A stretch of 43,454 nt of DNA from a virus. The stretch covers positions 1-43,454 of the IMG/VR virus record IMGVR_UViG_3300045020_000320, one strand, 5' to 3'. Of the stretch, positions 30,541 to 38,105 are shown piece by piece (the stretch's first letter is position 1; each line of letters starts with the position of its first letter). The notes beneath the pieces are model-generated. The model saw nothing but the letters and a program-made list of their open reading frames with translations, was not told the DNA's origin and searched no databases. A program made the position numbers and the translations under genes.

Positions 30541-32958
30541 ATGGCGAGCGCGGTCACCCTGGGCCCTCAATTCGCCGTCGACCCTCACTCGTCGATGGGC
30601 AAGGAGCAGCCGATGACCTTCGGGTCGGGCTTCTCTGCGCGCACCCTCATCTCGAGCGATCGCTACCAGCTGCTCGCGCGGCGCGAGTCGTACGGGGAGT
30701 GCTGCCAGCACCAGCACAAGCTCGTCGACTTCGACGGCAATCTGCGTCAGCCAGGTTCGCCGACCAGCTATCCGACGTTCGCGAGCTCGCCGGCGCCGTG
30801 GTTCGCCCCGCTCGCGCAACGGTACCCGCGCGCGCAGTACCCGCTCGCCAAGCTCATCAACAGCGCGTTCAGCGCTCTTCTGTTCGGCGAGGAGCGCACG
30901 CCGTCGTTCTCGTTCCCCGGGGACGACGACGCGACCGACTACGCAAACGCGCTCGCCTCGGCGAGTGAGCTCTGGACGAAGTTCCACCAAGCGCGAAACT
31001 GGGGCGGCAACTGCGGCACGGTCGGCATGTCGTGGTGCTACCACGCGGGCAAGCCGCGGGTCGAGGTTCACCGCGCGAAGCATCTGTTCGCCCACGAGTG
31101 GGCCGATCGACAGGAGCTCATCCCGAAGGCGGTGAGCGAGGTCTACGTCTATCCGTGGCAGGACTGGGACGACCGCAAGAACAAGTTCGTCCGGAACTGG
31201 TACTGGTATCACCGCTATTGGGACGAGACGCAGGACGTCCTGTTCGAGCCCGTGCCCGTGCGCGACGATTCTGGACGCGTCGTCGAGCCCGTGTGGACCC
31301 CCGCGGAGCGGGTCGTTCACAACGACGGCGAGGCGCACTTCGCTTGGATCCAGAACATCCCGAGCGACGACATCGACGGGCTCCCTGACTACGAAGGGCA
31401 GACCGACGACTTCGACGACCTCGACGTCGTGTACTCGGTGCTCACCCGCGGCACGACGCTGAACCTCGACCCCACACTGGTCCTGAAGATGGATCCGGCG
31501 ATTCTGGCGATGAGCCGGAGTATCTCGAAGGGATCGGACAACGCGCTCAAGGTCGGCTCCGACGGCGATGCGAAGTACCTCGAGCTCGCCGGCACGTCGG
31601 TCACGGCGGGGCTCGCCCTATTCGAAGCGAAGAAGCGCGCAATCCTTGAGGTCGCTCAGTGCATCCTTGCCGACCCGAACGAGGTTGCGGCCGCCGGCGT
31701 GTCCAGCGTCGCGCTGAAGCTCATCTACGCGCCCATGCTCTCCGCGGGGAACGTGCTGCGCGCGACGTACGGCAAGGCGGCGAAGCGTCTCGTTCTGGCG
31801 ATGATGCGCGTCGCGCGGACTCGCGAGGACGAGGAGGTTGTCGTCCTGCCGCCGCGGGTCATCAACGAGCCCGACCCAACGACCGGTGAGAAGACCGAGA
31901 AGCTGCAGGATCGGAATCCGGGAACGAGCGAGGACATCGACGCGAAGTGGCCCCCGTACTTCCAGACGACCCCGGACGACCGGCAGAAGGACATGACGAC
32001 GCTGAGCGCGGCGACGGGCAACAAGCAGGTGCTCTCTGTCCGCACCGCGAACGAGGAAGCGGCCAAGGCGCTCGGCAAGGACCCCGACGACGAGTGGAAA
32101 CGGCTGCAGAGCGAGCAGCAGGCGGACCATGAAACGGCCGCCAACGCGTTCGCGGATGCCGACGCAGGCGGGCGTACGACGGAGCTCACGAAGCCTTTGC
32201 CGGGCGACGGGGAGCTCAAGATCTCGAGCACGGGGGAGGACGACAAGCCTGAACCCCCGAAGATGCTCCCGGGCGGCGCCCCCGGTGGGGTCCCTGGCGC
32301 GCCCGGAGCTCCAGGGGGAGTGCCGGGGCAGCCCGGGAAGCCGGGCGTTCCTGGTGGCGCTGGGAAGCCGGGCGCCCCCGGTGTGTTGCCGGCGCTGCCC
32401 AAGCTCAAGGGCCCGAAGCTCCCGCCGGCGGGAGGGAAGAAGGATTCGGGCGGCGACCTCGACTTCGAGGACGTTCCGGTCGTCAAGCAGCGCACGACGT
32501 ACACGTGCGGCGTCGCGTGCTTGCGTTCGGCGCTCACGTTCTTCGACTTGCCGACACCCGGCGAAGCCGAGATCGTCGAGTCGATCGGAGTCGACCCGAA
32601 GATCGGCGCCGAACCGAGTGAGCTCATCGCCGCAGGCGAGGCACTGGGCCTCGAAGCGCAGGTGCTCAAGAAGTCGTCGGTCGAGCAGATCGCCGATGCC
32701 AAGGAGCACGGCGCGTTCATCGTCTTGCTCATCCAGTTCTTCGACGATCCGGCGGAGGATTACGACGAGGGCCACTACGTCGCGTTTCAGGAAGCGAACG
32801 ACGACGGGGTGTCCGTCATGGATCCCGCGCGCGGGGAGGCGGGCATGCGCACGCTGTCCGAGGAGGAGTTCGTCGCTCGGTGGCACGGCGTCTGGGAGGA
32901 CGGGGAGAAGGTGAACCGTGGCGCGATCGTGTTCCGCAAAGCCAAGGACGCCGAGTAG
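30541..32958 (+). CDS. Portal protein fused to collagen-like linker and C39-like peptidase
   Basis: 805 aa, far longer than usual portals (about 450-550). Residues 1 to about 540 are SPP1-gp6-like portal sequence (YPLAKLINSAFSALLFGEE, LTRGTTLNLDPTLVLKMDP, a long stem helix, VSSVALKLIYAPML). Residues about 577-614 are collagen-like GxP repeats. The C-terminus (about 640-805) is a C39/papain-like peptidase. It has VVKQRTTYTCGVACLRSAL (Gln and C656), DEGHYVAFQE (H745) and VMDPARGEAG (D761). All catalytic positions are present. A portal-tethered protease could process head proteins during maturation; no separate prohead protease is seen in the window. Confidence 0.85.
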   Translation: MASAVTLGPQFAVDPHSSMGKEQPMTFGSGFSARTLISSDRYQLLARRESYGECCQHQHKLVDFDGNLRQPGSPTSYPTFASSPAPWFAPLAQRYPRAQYPLAKLINSAFSALLFGEERTPSFSFPGDDDATDYANALASASELWTKFHQARNWGGNCGTVGMSWCYHAGKPRVEVHRAKHLFAHEWADRQELIPKAVSEVYVYPWQDWDDRKNKFVRNWYWYHRYWDETQDVLFEPVPVRDDSGRVVEPVWTPAERVVHNDGEAHFAWIQNIPSDDIDGLPDYEGQTDDFDDLDVVYSVLTRGTTLNLDPTLVLKMDPAILAMSRSISKGSDNALKVGSDGDAKYLELAGTSVTAGLALFEAKKRAILEVAQCILADPNEVAAAGVSSVALKLIYAPMLSAGNVLRATYGKAAKRLVLAMMRVARTREDEEVVVLPPRVINEPDPTTGEKTEKLQDRNPGTSEDIDAKWPPYFQTTPDDRQKDMTTLSAATGNKQVLSVRTANEEAAKALGKDPDDEWKRLQSEQQADHETAANAFADADAGGRTTELTKPLPGDGELKISSTGEDDKPEPPKMLPGGAPGGVPGAPGAPGGVPGQPGKPGVPGGAGKPGAPGVLPALPKLKGPKLPPAGGKKDSGGDLDFEDVPVVKQRTTYTCGVACLRSALTFFDLPTPGEAEIVESIGVDPKIGAEPSELIAAGEALGLEAQVLKKSSVEQIADAKEHGAFIVLLIQFFDDPAEDYDEGHYVAFQEANDDGVSVMDPARGEAGMRTLSEEEFVARWHGVWEDGEKVNRGAIVFRKAKDAE

Positions 32959-33118
32959 CGAACAGCACGCCTACCACGTGCTCCACGTGCACGCGGCGAA
33001 GCGGTTCCGCGCGATCGCGTGGGAGTCCGTCTGCGCGTGCGACCTTTGCGTTGCCGCGGAGAAGCTCCTTCGCAGGGCAGGATTACCGCGCGCGCATCTC
33101 GCGAAGTGCCCGGTGTAG
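32918..33118 (+). CDS. Hypothetical protein, 66 aa
   Basis: Open from GTG 32918, overlapping the portal end by 41 bases; a later GTG is also possible. AWESVCACDLCVAAEKLLRRAG looks like genuine protein with a CxCxxC cluster. Weak evidence for the exact start. Confidence 0.45.
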   Translation: MARSCSAKPRTPSSEQHAYHVLHVHAAKRFRAIAWESVCACDLCVAAEKLLRRAGLPRAHLAKCPV

Positions 33119-33121
33119 CGG

Positions 33122-33127
33122 CATCAT
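33122..33127 (+). promoter_or_regulatory. Putative -10 box (CATCAT) of leaderless promoter
   Basis: TAGCGGCATCATC, 6 bases before GTG 33134; the same 13 bases precede the gene at 23203. Confidence 0.55.
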
Positions 33128-33133
33128 CGATGG

Positions 33134-33406
33134 GTGATTCCCGAGCCGACGAGAGAGGCCGTCGCGGAAGTGTTCCTCGAGACGCTCCACACCGCGCTCA
33201 AGGAATTCGTCGGGGCGAAGAACACGGAGGAGACCCAAAAGAAGATTCACGGCGCGATCGTGAAAGCGCTTCGCGCGACCTTCGGTGCACCGCGCGCGGT
33301 GCCGCAGTACGGGACGGGGATGGCTCCTGCGGTTTGGACTCGCGACGAATGCGAGATGGTCGCGCGCACCATCGTCTCTCGGTTTCTCGCGTCGTCGGAA
33401 AAGTGA
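33134..33406 (+). CDS. Hypothetical protein, 90 aa
   Basis: GTG 33134 follows a CATCAT box by 6 bases. Helical protein (EAVAEVFLETLHTALKEFVG). Its terminal EK-stop is encoded by palindrome copy 13. No family recognised. Confidence 0.6.
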   Translation: MIPEPTREAVAEVFLETLHTALKEFVGAKNTEETQKKIHGAIVKALRATFGAPRAVPQYGTGMAPAVWTRDECEMVARTIVSRFLASSEK

Positions 33407-33421
33407 GGTCGACCTCACTTT
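33400..33421. promoter_or_regulatory. Palindromic site, copy 13, shared stop for convergent genes
   Basis: Perfect 22-bp palindrome (core 33404-33417). Each arm supplies the TGA of one of two converging genes: the 33134 gene on + and the MuF-like gene on -. Together with copy 14 it brackets the inverted MuF gene. Confidence 0.85.
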
Positions 33422-34422
33422 CCTAGCGGCAACCGAACGGTGCTCATCGGGTGGGGACGCCCGTGGTAGTCCTGCTTGGCTTTCTTGTAGGCGCGCTCGA
33501 CCTCCCCGTCGCTCTTGGGACGGAAGCTCGCAGGGATGGGCCACCGGGCCATGTGCGCCACGACGGTCTCCCTGTCGTTGGGCCTGTTCGGCGGAGTCAT
33601 GAACGACTCGTGGTCGCCGTCGTAGTTCACGTAGTCGAACGGCTCGTTCATCCTGCGGATCTGCCCGTGGACGTTCACCGAGTCAGGGCCCGTGCGATTG
33701 TCGAACGTCGCGACGAGGATGCGAAGCATCGGTCCGATGTCGGCTTCGGCGCGTTGCATGGCTTGATGGGAACCGCGGTTGTACGCCCCGTGAAGCTCCG
33801 TTCTCGTTAGCCTCTCGGCCCATGAACGAGGTGCTCCTTGGAGGAACGGCGACTTCTCGACGAGCGCCTCGCGCACCTCGTCGAACGGCTTCTTCGTGAC
33901 GACGGCGATCGACAGCTCCTTTTCGAACTTGCGGGTGACCTCGAAGCCGTAGCGCTGCAGGATCCCCCCTCCGCGACCGTCGGGGTGCTCGACCATCAAG
34001 CGGCGGACGACCGAGGCTTTTGTCCCTGCGATCGCCGCGTCGGTCATCGCCGCTTCGTCGAGAGCGAGCCCCGTCGTGATGCCGGTGAACTTCGCCTCGG
34101 CTGCGGTGAGGTAATCGGCGACCCCTTCGGATGCGGCGCCCGCGGCGTCGACCGCGGCATCGGCGATCTGCGGTCCCATGCGGCGCACGAGGAGCTTCAT
34201 CACGTCGCGAATTTGGCGGATCGTGATCTCCATCTGTTCGCGGGTGAAGGTCCCTTCTCCGAGCGGGCGGAGCCGCTTGTGCCGGGTGATGCGGTACGCG
34301 AGATCGTCCTCGGCATCGCGCAAGAGGCGGTAGAGCGCTCGTCCCGACGCCTTGTCGCTGATCGCGATGGCTTCGGCGCGAGCTCGGCGAAGGACCGCCA
34401 CCGGATCGGTCGTTTCGGGCAC
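33415..34422 (-). CDS. MuF/SPP1 gp7-like head morphogenesis protein
   Basis: 335 aa on the minus strand, the only clear minus-strand gene. The helical N-terminal half is followed by the MuF-type segment SWAERLTRTELHGAYNRG and a C-terminal FDNRTGPDSVNVHGQ ... ESFMTPPNRPNDRETVVAHM pattern. Minor head proteins of this family bind the portal and are normally encoded just after it on the same strand, as here except for orientation. GTG start at 34422 is 6 bases after TAGGGT (complement of 34429-34434), itself 6 bases after palindrome copy 14. The stop lies in palindrome copy 13. Confidence 0.85.
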   Translation of the reverse strand: MPETTDPVAVLRRARAEAIAISDKASGRALYRLLRDAEDDLAYRITRHKRLRPLGEGTFTREQMEITIRQIRDVMKLLVRRMGPQIADAAVDAAGAASEGVADYLTAAEAKFTGITTGLALDEAAMTDAAIAGTKASVVRRLMVEHPDGRGGGILQRYGFEVTRKFEKELSIAVVTKKPFDEVREALVEKSPFLQGAPRSWAERLTRTELHGAYNRGSHQAMQRAEADIGPMLRILVATFDNRTGPDSVNVHGQIRRMNEPFDYVNYDGDHESFMTPPNRPNDRETVVAHMARWPIPASFRPKSDGEVERAYKKAKQDYHGRPHPMSTVRLPLGK

Positions 34423-34428
34423 GGGAAG

Positions 34429-34462
34429 ACCCTACGCGGAAAGTGAGGTCGACCTCACTTTC
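34429..34462 (-). promoter_or_regulatory. Operator-promoter (minus strand): palindrome copy 14 plus TAGGGT box
   Basis: 24-bp palindrome (34439-34462; core 34444-34457) followed on the minus strand by CGCGTAGGGT at the standard distance (6 bases after CACTT). Then come 6 bases and the GTG of the MuF-like gene. Confidence 0.75.
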
Positions 34463-34478
34463 ACAGGGGGCGGCATGA

Positions 34479-34533
34479 TCTTCGGCATTGGAACGGAGAG
34501 GACGGGACTGGAATGGAACGGACTGGCAGGAAG
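34479..34533 (+). repeat. Purine-rich GGA tract
   Basis: GGAACGGAGAGGACGGGACTGG-type sequence, strongly biased to purines on the + strand. A longer similar tract lies at 35886-36019. The two flank the gene pair 34603-35888. Confidence 0.6.
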
Positions 34534-34538
34534 TGAAA

Positions 34539-34568
34539 ACGCCGTAGGCCTTGCCGGGCCTACGGCGT
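34539..34568. terminator. Strong hairpin, probable terminator
   Basis: 12-bp perfect stem (34539-34550 with 34557-34568), 6-base loop. It is preceded by AAAA and followed by CGTTT, so it could work in both directions between the divergent MuF and 34603 genes. Confidence 0.6.
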
Positions 34569-34602
34569 CGTTTGAAACGAAAACCTAAACGGAGAACGAA
34601 CC

Positions 34603-35382
34603 GTGGATATCACGACGCAGAGCAACGGACACGCGACGAAGGGACGACACGAGGGGGTGCTGCAGATCAAAGCGGCGACGAGGACCCCTCAACCCAAGGA
34701 GATGGAGATCGACGACATCGAGGTCGTCACCATGCATGTGATGATCGTCGGAACGAGCCAGCTCATCGTGAACAACTTCGGGTGGAAGGGCGCCCAGCAG
34801 ATGGAGGACACGCGGGCGCTCACGGCTGAGGAAAAACGCGCGCTAAAGAAGGGCGGCAAGCCGGCGATCACCCCAGACGAGATCGAACGGCGCTTTCAGA
34901 ATGCGCGACTCCTCGACAGCAAGGGACGCGACTGCGTGCGCGCCGACTGGATCAAGGGCGCTCTCGTGACGGCCGTGAAGTACAAGGAGATCGGGATCCC
35001 ATCGACGACGCTTCGCGGCGTCGTCTACGTGAATGGCGACCTTCTCCCGATCGAGTTCAAGCCGCGTCCGGCAAAGGACAGCGACGAAACGATCACCTAC
35101 TACGGCAAGGGACCGGGCATGCGGCGCGACACTGTCCGGGTGAAGAACTCGTTCGGGGCGAAGCAGCCGGACATCCGTTACCGCCCTTGCTACGACGACT
35201 GGTCGGTGAAGTTCGCCCTCTCTTTCGAGCCGAAGCTCATCCCTCAGACGTCGCTGTACCACCTGATCCGCCGTGCGGGGATGAGTGTGGGCCTCTGCGA
35301 ATGGCGTCCGGAAGGACCGGGAGGTGGCAAAGGTGGCCAGTTCGGACGCTTCGACATCGCGGTGAAAGGGCTCGACAAGTGA
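34603..35382 (+). CDS. Hypothetical phage protein, 259 aa
   Basis: GTG 34603 after CGGAGAACGAACC. Beta-rich protein with HVMIVGTSQLIVNNFGWKG near the N-terminus, a central DSKGRDCVRADWIKGALVTA and a C-terminus MSVGLCEWRPEG..GGQFGRFDIAV. I have an impression of similar uncharacterised proteins in other phages, but no function is known to me. Coupled by GTGA to the next gene; the pair has its own flanking hairpins and purine tracts, suggesting an inserted cassette. Confidence 0.65.
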   Translation: MDITTQSNGHATKGRHEGVLQIKAATRTPQPKEMEIDDIEVVTMHVMIVGTSQLIVNNFGWKGAQQMEDTRALTAEEKRALKKGGKPAITPDEIERRFQNARLLDSKGRDCVRADWIKGALVTAVKYKEIGIPSTTLRGVVYVNGDLLPIEFKPRPAKDSDETITYYGKGPGMRRDTVRVKNSFGAKQPDIRYRPCYDDWSVKFALSFEPKLIPQTSLYHLIRRAGMSVGLCEWRPEGPGGGKGGQFGRFDIAVKGLDK

Positions 35383-35888
35383 GCGCCGCGCTTTCACGTT
35401 CGGCGCCCGTCTCGTTTGAATACCTGGGAGGCCCGAAGCTCGCCGATCGGGACGCGCCGATCGTCATCGCGATGTGCGAGCAGATCGTCGAGGACCGAGG
35501 ACGCCTCGACTCGAGTGAGCTCTGGGACGAGTTCGTCAAGCGCTCGCGCCCGAAGAACAGTCCGACGCACCATCTGTTCGAATGGGACCCCGCGAAACAG
35601 TCGGCGATCTACCTTCGCGACCGCGCGCGGGACATCATCACCCAGGTTCGCATCGTTTGGGAGGATGCTCCGGATGAGAAGGTGCGAGCGCTGCCCACGG
35701 TCATCGTGGAAGGGAAGCGCGGGCCGTACCCGATGCAACGCGTGCTTACCGATCGCGACATGATGAAGGGGCTCATCGAGCAGGCGAAGCTGGAGGCCGA
35801 TCAGTGGGCGCGGCGTTACCAGCAGTTGTGCCATGTGGCGGAGCTGCGCGGGGTCTTCGCTGCGATTCGTCGTATGACGAAGAAGTAG
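35379..35888 (+). CDS. Hypothetical phage protein, 169 aa
   Basis: GTG 35379 overlaps the previous stop. The pattern THHLFEWDPAKQSAIYLRDRARDII, then a short strand with RGPYPMQRVL, then EQAKLEADQWARRYQQLCHVAELRGVF matches a widespread uncharacterised phage family (FEWD ... W..RY ... EL..V). Such genes are often near early or replication genes, so finding it in the head cluster supports transfer of this pair as a unit. Confidence 0.7.
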   Translation: MSAALSRSAPVSFEYLGGPKLADRDAPIVIAMCEQIVEDRGRLDSSELWDEFVKRSRPKNSPTHHLFEWDPAKQSAIYLRDRARDIITQVRIVWEDAPDEKVRALPTVIVEGKRGPYPMQRVLTDRDMMKGLIEQAKLEADQWARRYQQLCHVAELRGVFAAIRRMTKK

Positions 35889-36019
35889 GATCGGAAAGAA
35901 CAGGAAGGGAAAGGAACGGACCGGCAGTAGCGGAAGGGAGCGGCGCTGATCGGATCGGAGGGGAGTGGAGGGGACCGGAAAGGATAGGATCGGCAGTAGC
36001 GGAAGGGAGTGGAGTGGGA
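35886..36019 (+). repeat. Purine-rich tract with 26-bp direct repeat
   Basis: Long GGA/GGGA-rich stretch containing a 26-base direct repeat (35917-35942 and 35986-36011, two mismatches). Noncoding, ends in a terminator. Purpose unknown; similar tract at 34479-34533. Confidence 0.75.
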
Positions 36020-36050
36020 GAAAGGGCGCCAACGGCGCCCTTTCGGTTTT
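36020..36050 (+). terminator. Rho-independent terminator
   Basis: 11-bp perfect stem (36020-36030 with 36034-36044), 3-base loop, tail GGTTTT. Ends the 34603-35888 transcript. Confidence 0.85.
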
Positions 36051-36140
36051 GCGCGGGCTTGCGGCGGGCGAACGGTAGGGGGTACCCGTGGAGGCAGAGA
36101 CGGCAAGGAAAAAGCCGCCTCGTCACCCCGGAGGCCGACC

Positions 36141-36863
36141 ATGGCGAAGTGGATCCTGCTCAACGAAGTTCTTCTCGGCGCGCAGCCGGGCGGTTCGGTC
36201 CAAAAGCTTTTTCCAGGTGAGACGATCAACGACGCGATGGTCAGCACCGCGCAGATCGTCGCCGGCGGAGGCATCCTATGGCCCGCGACAGACCCCGTCG
36301 TTGCCGCGGCCGCCGCGAGCGCGATGGGCCTCCTGAAGCAGCGCGGGCAGGGCCAGAGCCCGAAGCTGTCGAATGCGCTGCTCGCCGCGGCGCTCTACAG
36401 CATCCTCGGCGGGCAGGACGGCCCTGCACTCGGTCCTGCGTACTCGGGTGGTGTGGGGGGCATCGCGCAGAAGGTATCGCTCGCGCTAGGGTTCGCGCAG
36501 TGCACGGCGGCCGCGCTCACGCAGACGTTCAACATCGGCGCCGCGCTCCCCGCAGACAGCCGCATCGTTTCGGCCAACCTTCGAATCGCGACGGATTTCT
36601 CGGGTGGCTCTGTTGCGAGCGCTACGCTCAGCGTCGGTGTTGCGGGCAGCACGACGGACATTTTCAACGCGGCGAACATCTTCACGGGAGCCACCGTGTT
36701 GAACGTGTCGAGCACGGATGCCACGGGCGGAGGAGTGAATCCGCAGGCGTACTACGCGGCGTCGTCGCAGCTCGTCGCGACGCTCACCACGACCGTGGCA
36801 GACGTCAACGCGCTCACCGCGGGCGCGCTCGTCGTCGACGTGTTGTACGTGCCGGGTCTCTAG
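36141..36863 (+). CDS. Putative virion protein, paralogue of 15492 gene, 240 aa
   Basis: ATG 36141 chosen for the upstream GGAGG; the frame is open farther upstream but through noncoding tract. N-terminal 60 residues closely match the protein at 15492-16223 (MAKWILLNEV, FPGETINDA, WPATDPVV, KQRGQGQ). The rest is a different beta-rich alanine/serine domain. Suggests an anchor domain reused for two surface proteins. Confidence 0.7.
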   Translation: MAKWILLNEVLLGAQPGGSVQKLFPGETINDAMVSTAQIVAGGGILWPATDPVVAAAAASAMGLLKQRGQGQSPKLSNALLAAALYSILGGQDGPALGPAYSGGVGGIAQKVSLALGFAQCTAAALTQTFNIGAALPADSRIVSANLRIATDFSGGSVASATLSVGVAGSTTDIFNAANIFTGATVLNVSSTDATGGGVNPQAYYAASSQLVATLTTTVADVNALTAGALVVDVLYVPGL

Positions 36864-36872
36864 GAGGTCGTC

Positions 36873-37106
36873 GTGGACAAGCCGTTCAAGATCAAGCCGA
36901 CCCCGTCGCCCGAACCGGGACCGAAGCCCATCCCTCCGGGGTACTCGGGTCAGGTCCCGATGGGCGACGACGTTCGAAAAATCACGTCCCCCGACGGACC
37001 TCGCAAGGGCTACTCGACGGAGAAGGACGGCGCGCGCGTGTTCAAGGAGGAGAAGCCGTGGCCCCCAGCGGCTCCCCCCGCGAACAAGCCATTCAAGGTG
37101 CAGTAG
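36873..37106 (+). CDS. Disordered proline-rich protein with KPFK motifs, 77 aa
   Basis: GTG 36873 after AGGAGG. Starts MDKPFKIKP and ends ANKPFKVQ. In between it is proline/glycine/lysine-rich and without predicted fold. The terminal KPFKV recurs at the end of the next protein, suggesting a short binding motif. Confidence 0.65.
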   Translation: MDKPFKIKPTPSPEPGPKPIPPGYSGQVPMGDDVRKITSPDGPRKGYSTEKDGARVFKEEKPWPPAAPPANKPFKVQ

Positions 37107-37122
37107 TAACCGCGTCGTCGTA

Positions 37123-37144
37123 AAAGTGAGGTCGACCTCACTTT
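37123..37144. promoter_or_regulatory. Palindromic operator-like site, copy 15
   Basis: Perfect 22-bp palindrome (core 37127-37140). Followed by AGGAG as ribosome-binding site rather than TAGGNT, like copy 1. Confidence 0.85.
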
Positions 37145-37157
37145 CAGGAGACTCCCC

Positions 37158-37559
37158 ATGGCGGACAACGGAAGCAAGAGCGGCGACGGCAAGACCTCCC
37201 CCTTCGGACCCGCGCAGGGCGAAGGTTCCAAGGGCGGTGGCGTGAACCTGATCAAAAACCCTGGCGGCAACCCGCCCCCGGGCAAGGGGCACGACTTCAT
37301 CACCGAGCCCGACGGCAACAACGCGAAGGGGTCGGGCAACGACTTCGTGAAGAACCCAGGAGGCAGCATGGCCGAAGTACCGAAGCAGAAGACGGGCACG
37401 TACCGGAACGAGTCGAGCGTCCCCAAGGGCGGGCCCACTCCGTTCGTGCAGGGCGGCGCCGAGCCGGCTCCCGGGCGCAAGGGCAACAAGGAAGGCTTCA
37501 ACGCCGGCGGTGGCCCGTCCGGTCCGATGCACAAGCCGTTCAAGGTCAGCTCGAAGTAA
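37158..37559 (+). CDS. Disordered Gly/Pro/Lys-rich protein ending in KPFKV, 133 aa
   Basis: ATG 37158 after AGGAG. Low-complexity, with repeated motifs (NLIKNPGGNPPPGKGHDF, NDFVKNPGGS) and the end HKPFKVSSK. No hydrophobic core. Possibly a head-filling, cement or scaffold-associated protein; unproven. Confidence 0.65.
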   Translation: MADNGSKSGDGKTSPFGPAQGEGSKGGGVNLIKNPGGNPPPGKGHDFITEPDGNNAKGSGNDFVKNPGGSMAEVPKQKTGTYRNESSVPKGGPTPFVQGGAEPAPGRKGNKEGFNAGGGPSGPMHKPFKVSSK

Positions 37560-37568
37560 CGGCGCAAC

Positions 37569-38012
37569 GTGGGACTCGCTCAGGTTCTCGTTTCGGGCTC
37601 GCTCACGGTGAGCCCGCCCACCGTGGTGGGCACCGTGTTGTCCTCGAGCCCGCTCGGGACGGTGCCCGCCGGCGTGAGCCAGGTGCCGCTCGTGCTCTCG
37701 ACGAGCCCGAAGCAGTCGGCGGTGAACACGGGGTTGCGGCACAAGGCGTTGAACTCGCCGTCGAGCTTCGTCACGTTGAGCGGGCTCGGGGCGAGCGACG
37801 ACGTGACGACGGCCGACACGCTGTACCTCAAGAGCGACTCGGCGATTCAGATCCGGTTGACGATGCAAGATCCGGCGGGCGGTTCGCCCATCGTGAGCAT
37901 CGAGACGCTGATCGGGTTGAAGGTGCAGGAGTTCCCGCAGGCGGGTTACCTCACCCTCCTCGAGGCGATGGGCATCGCCAACCTGGAGCTGATGATCTCG
38001 GGCCCCGCGTAG
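37569..38012 (+). CDS. Putative head structural protein, 147 aa
   Basis: GTG 37569. Serine/valine/leucine-rich beta protein (SGSLTVSPPTVVGTVLSSSPLG) with a helical C-terminus (YLTLLEAMGIANLELMI). The stop TAG directly precedes palindrome copy 16. Likely structural from context only. Confidence 0.6.
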   Translation: MGLAQVLVSGSLTVSPPTVVGTVLSSSPLGTVPAGVSQVPLVLSTSPKQSAVNTGLRHKALNSPSSFVTLSGLGASDDVTTADTLYLKSDSAIQIRLTMQDPAGGSPIVSIETLIGLKVQEFPQAGYLTLLEAMGIANLELMISGPA

Positions 38013-38032
38013 AAGTGAGGTCGACCTCACTT
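38013..38032. promoter_or_regulatory. Palindromic operator-like site, copy 16
   Basis: Perfect 20-bp palindrome (core 38016-38029) abutting the upstream stop. The next start (38106) is about 75 bases away with its own GAGAGGA site; no TAGGNT box at the standard distance. Confidence 0.85.
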
Positions 38033-38105
38033 TCCGAATTGCAGCGCGCGCCCCCGCGCTGATACCGAAGAGGGCAACCCAGGCACCCGAGAGGATGACG
38101 CGATC

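Noticed and set aside
36009-36140. Upstream extension of the 36141 protein
   Set aside because: It would translate through the terminator and purine tract; GGAGG before ATG 36141 and similarity to the 15492 protein start favour the shorter form.
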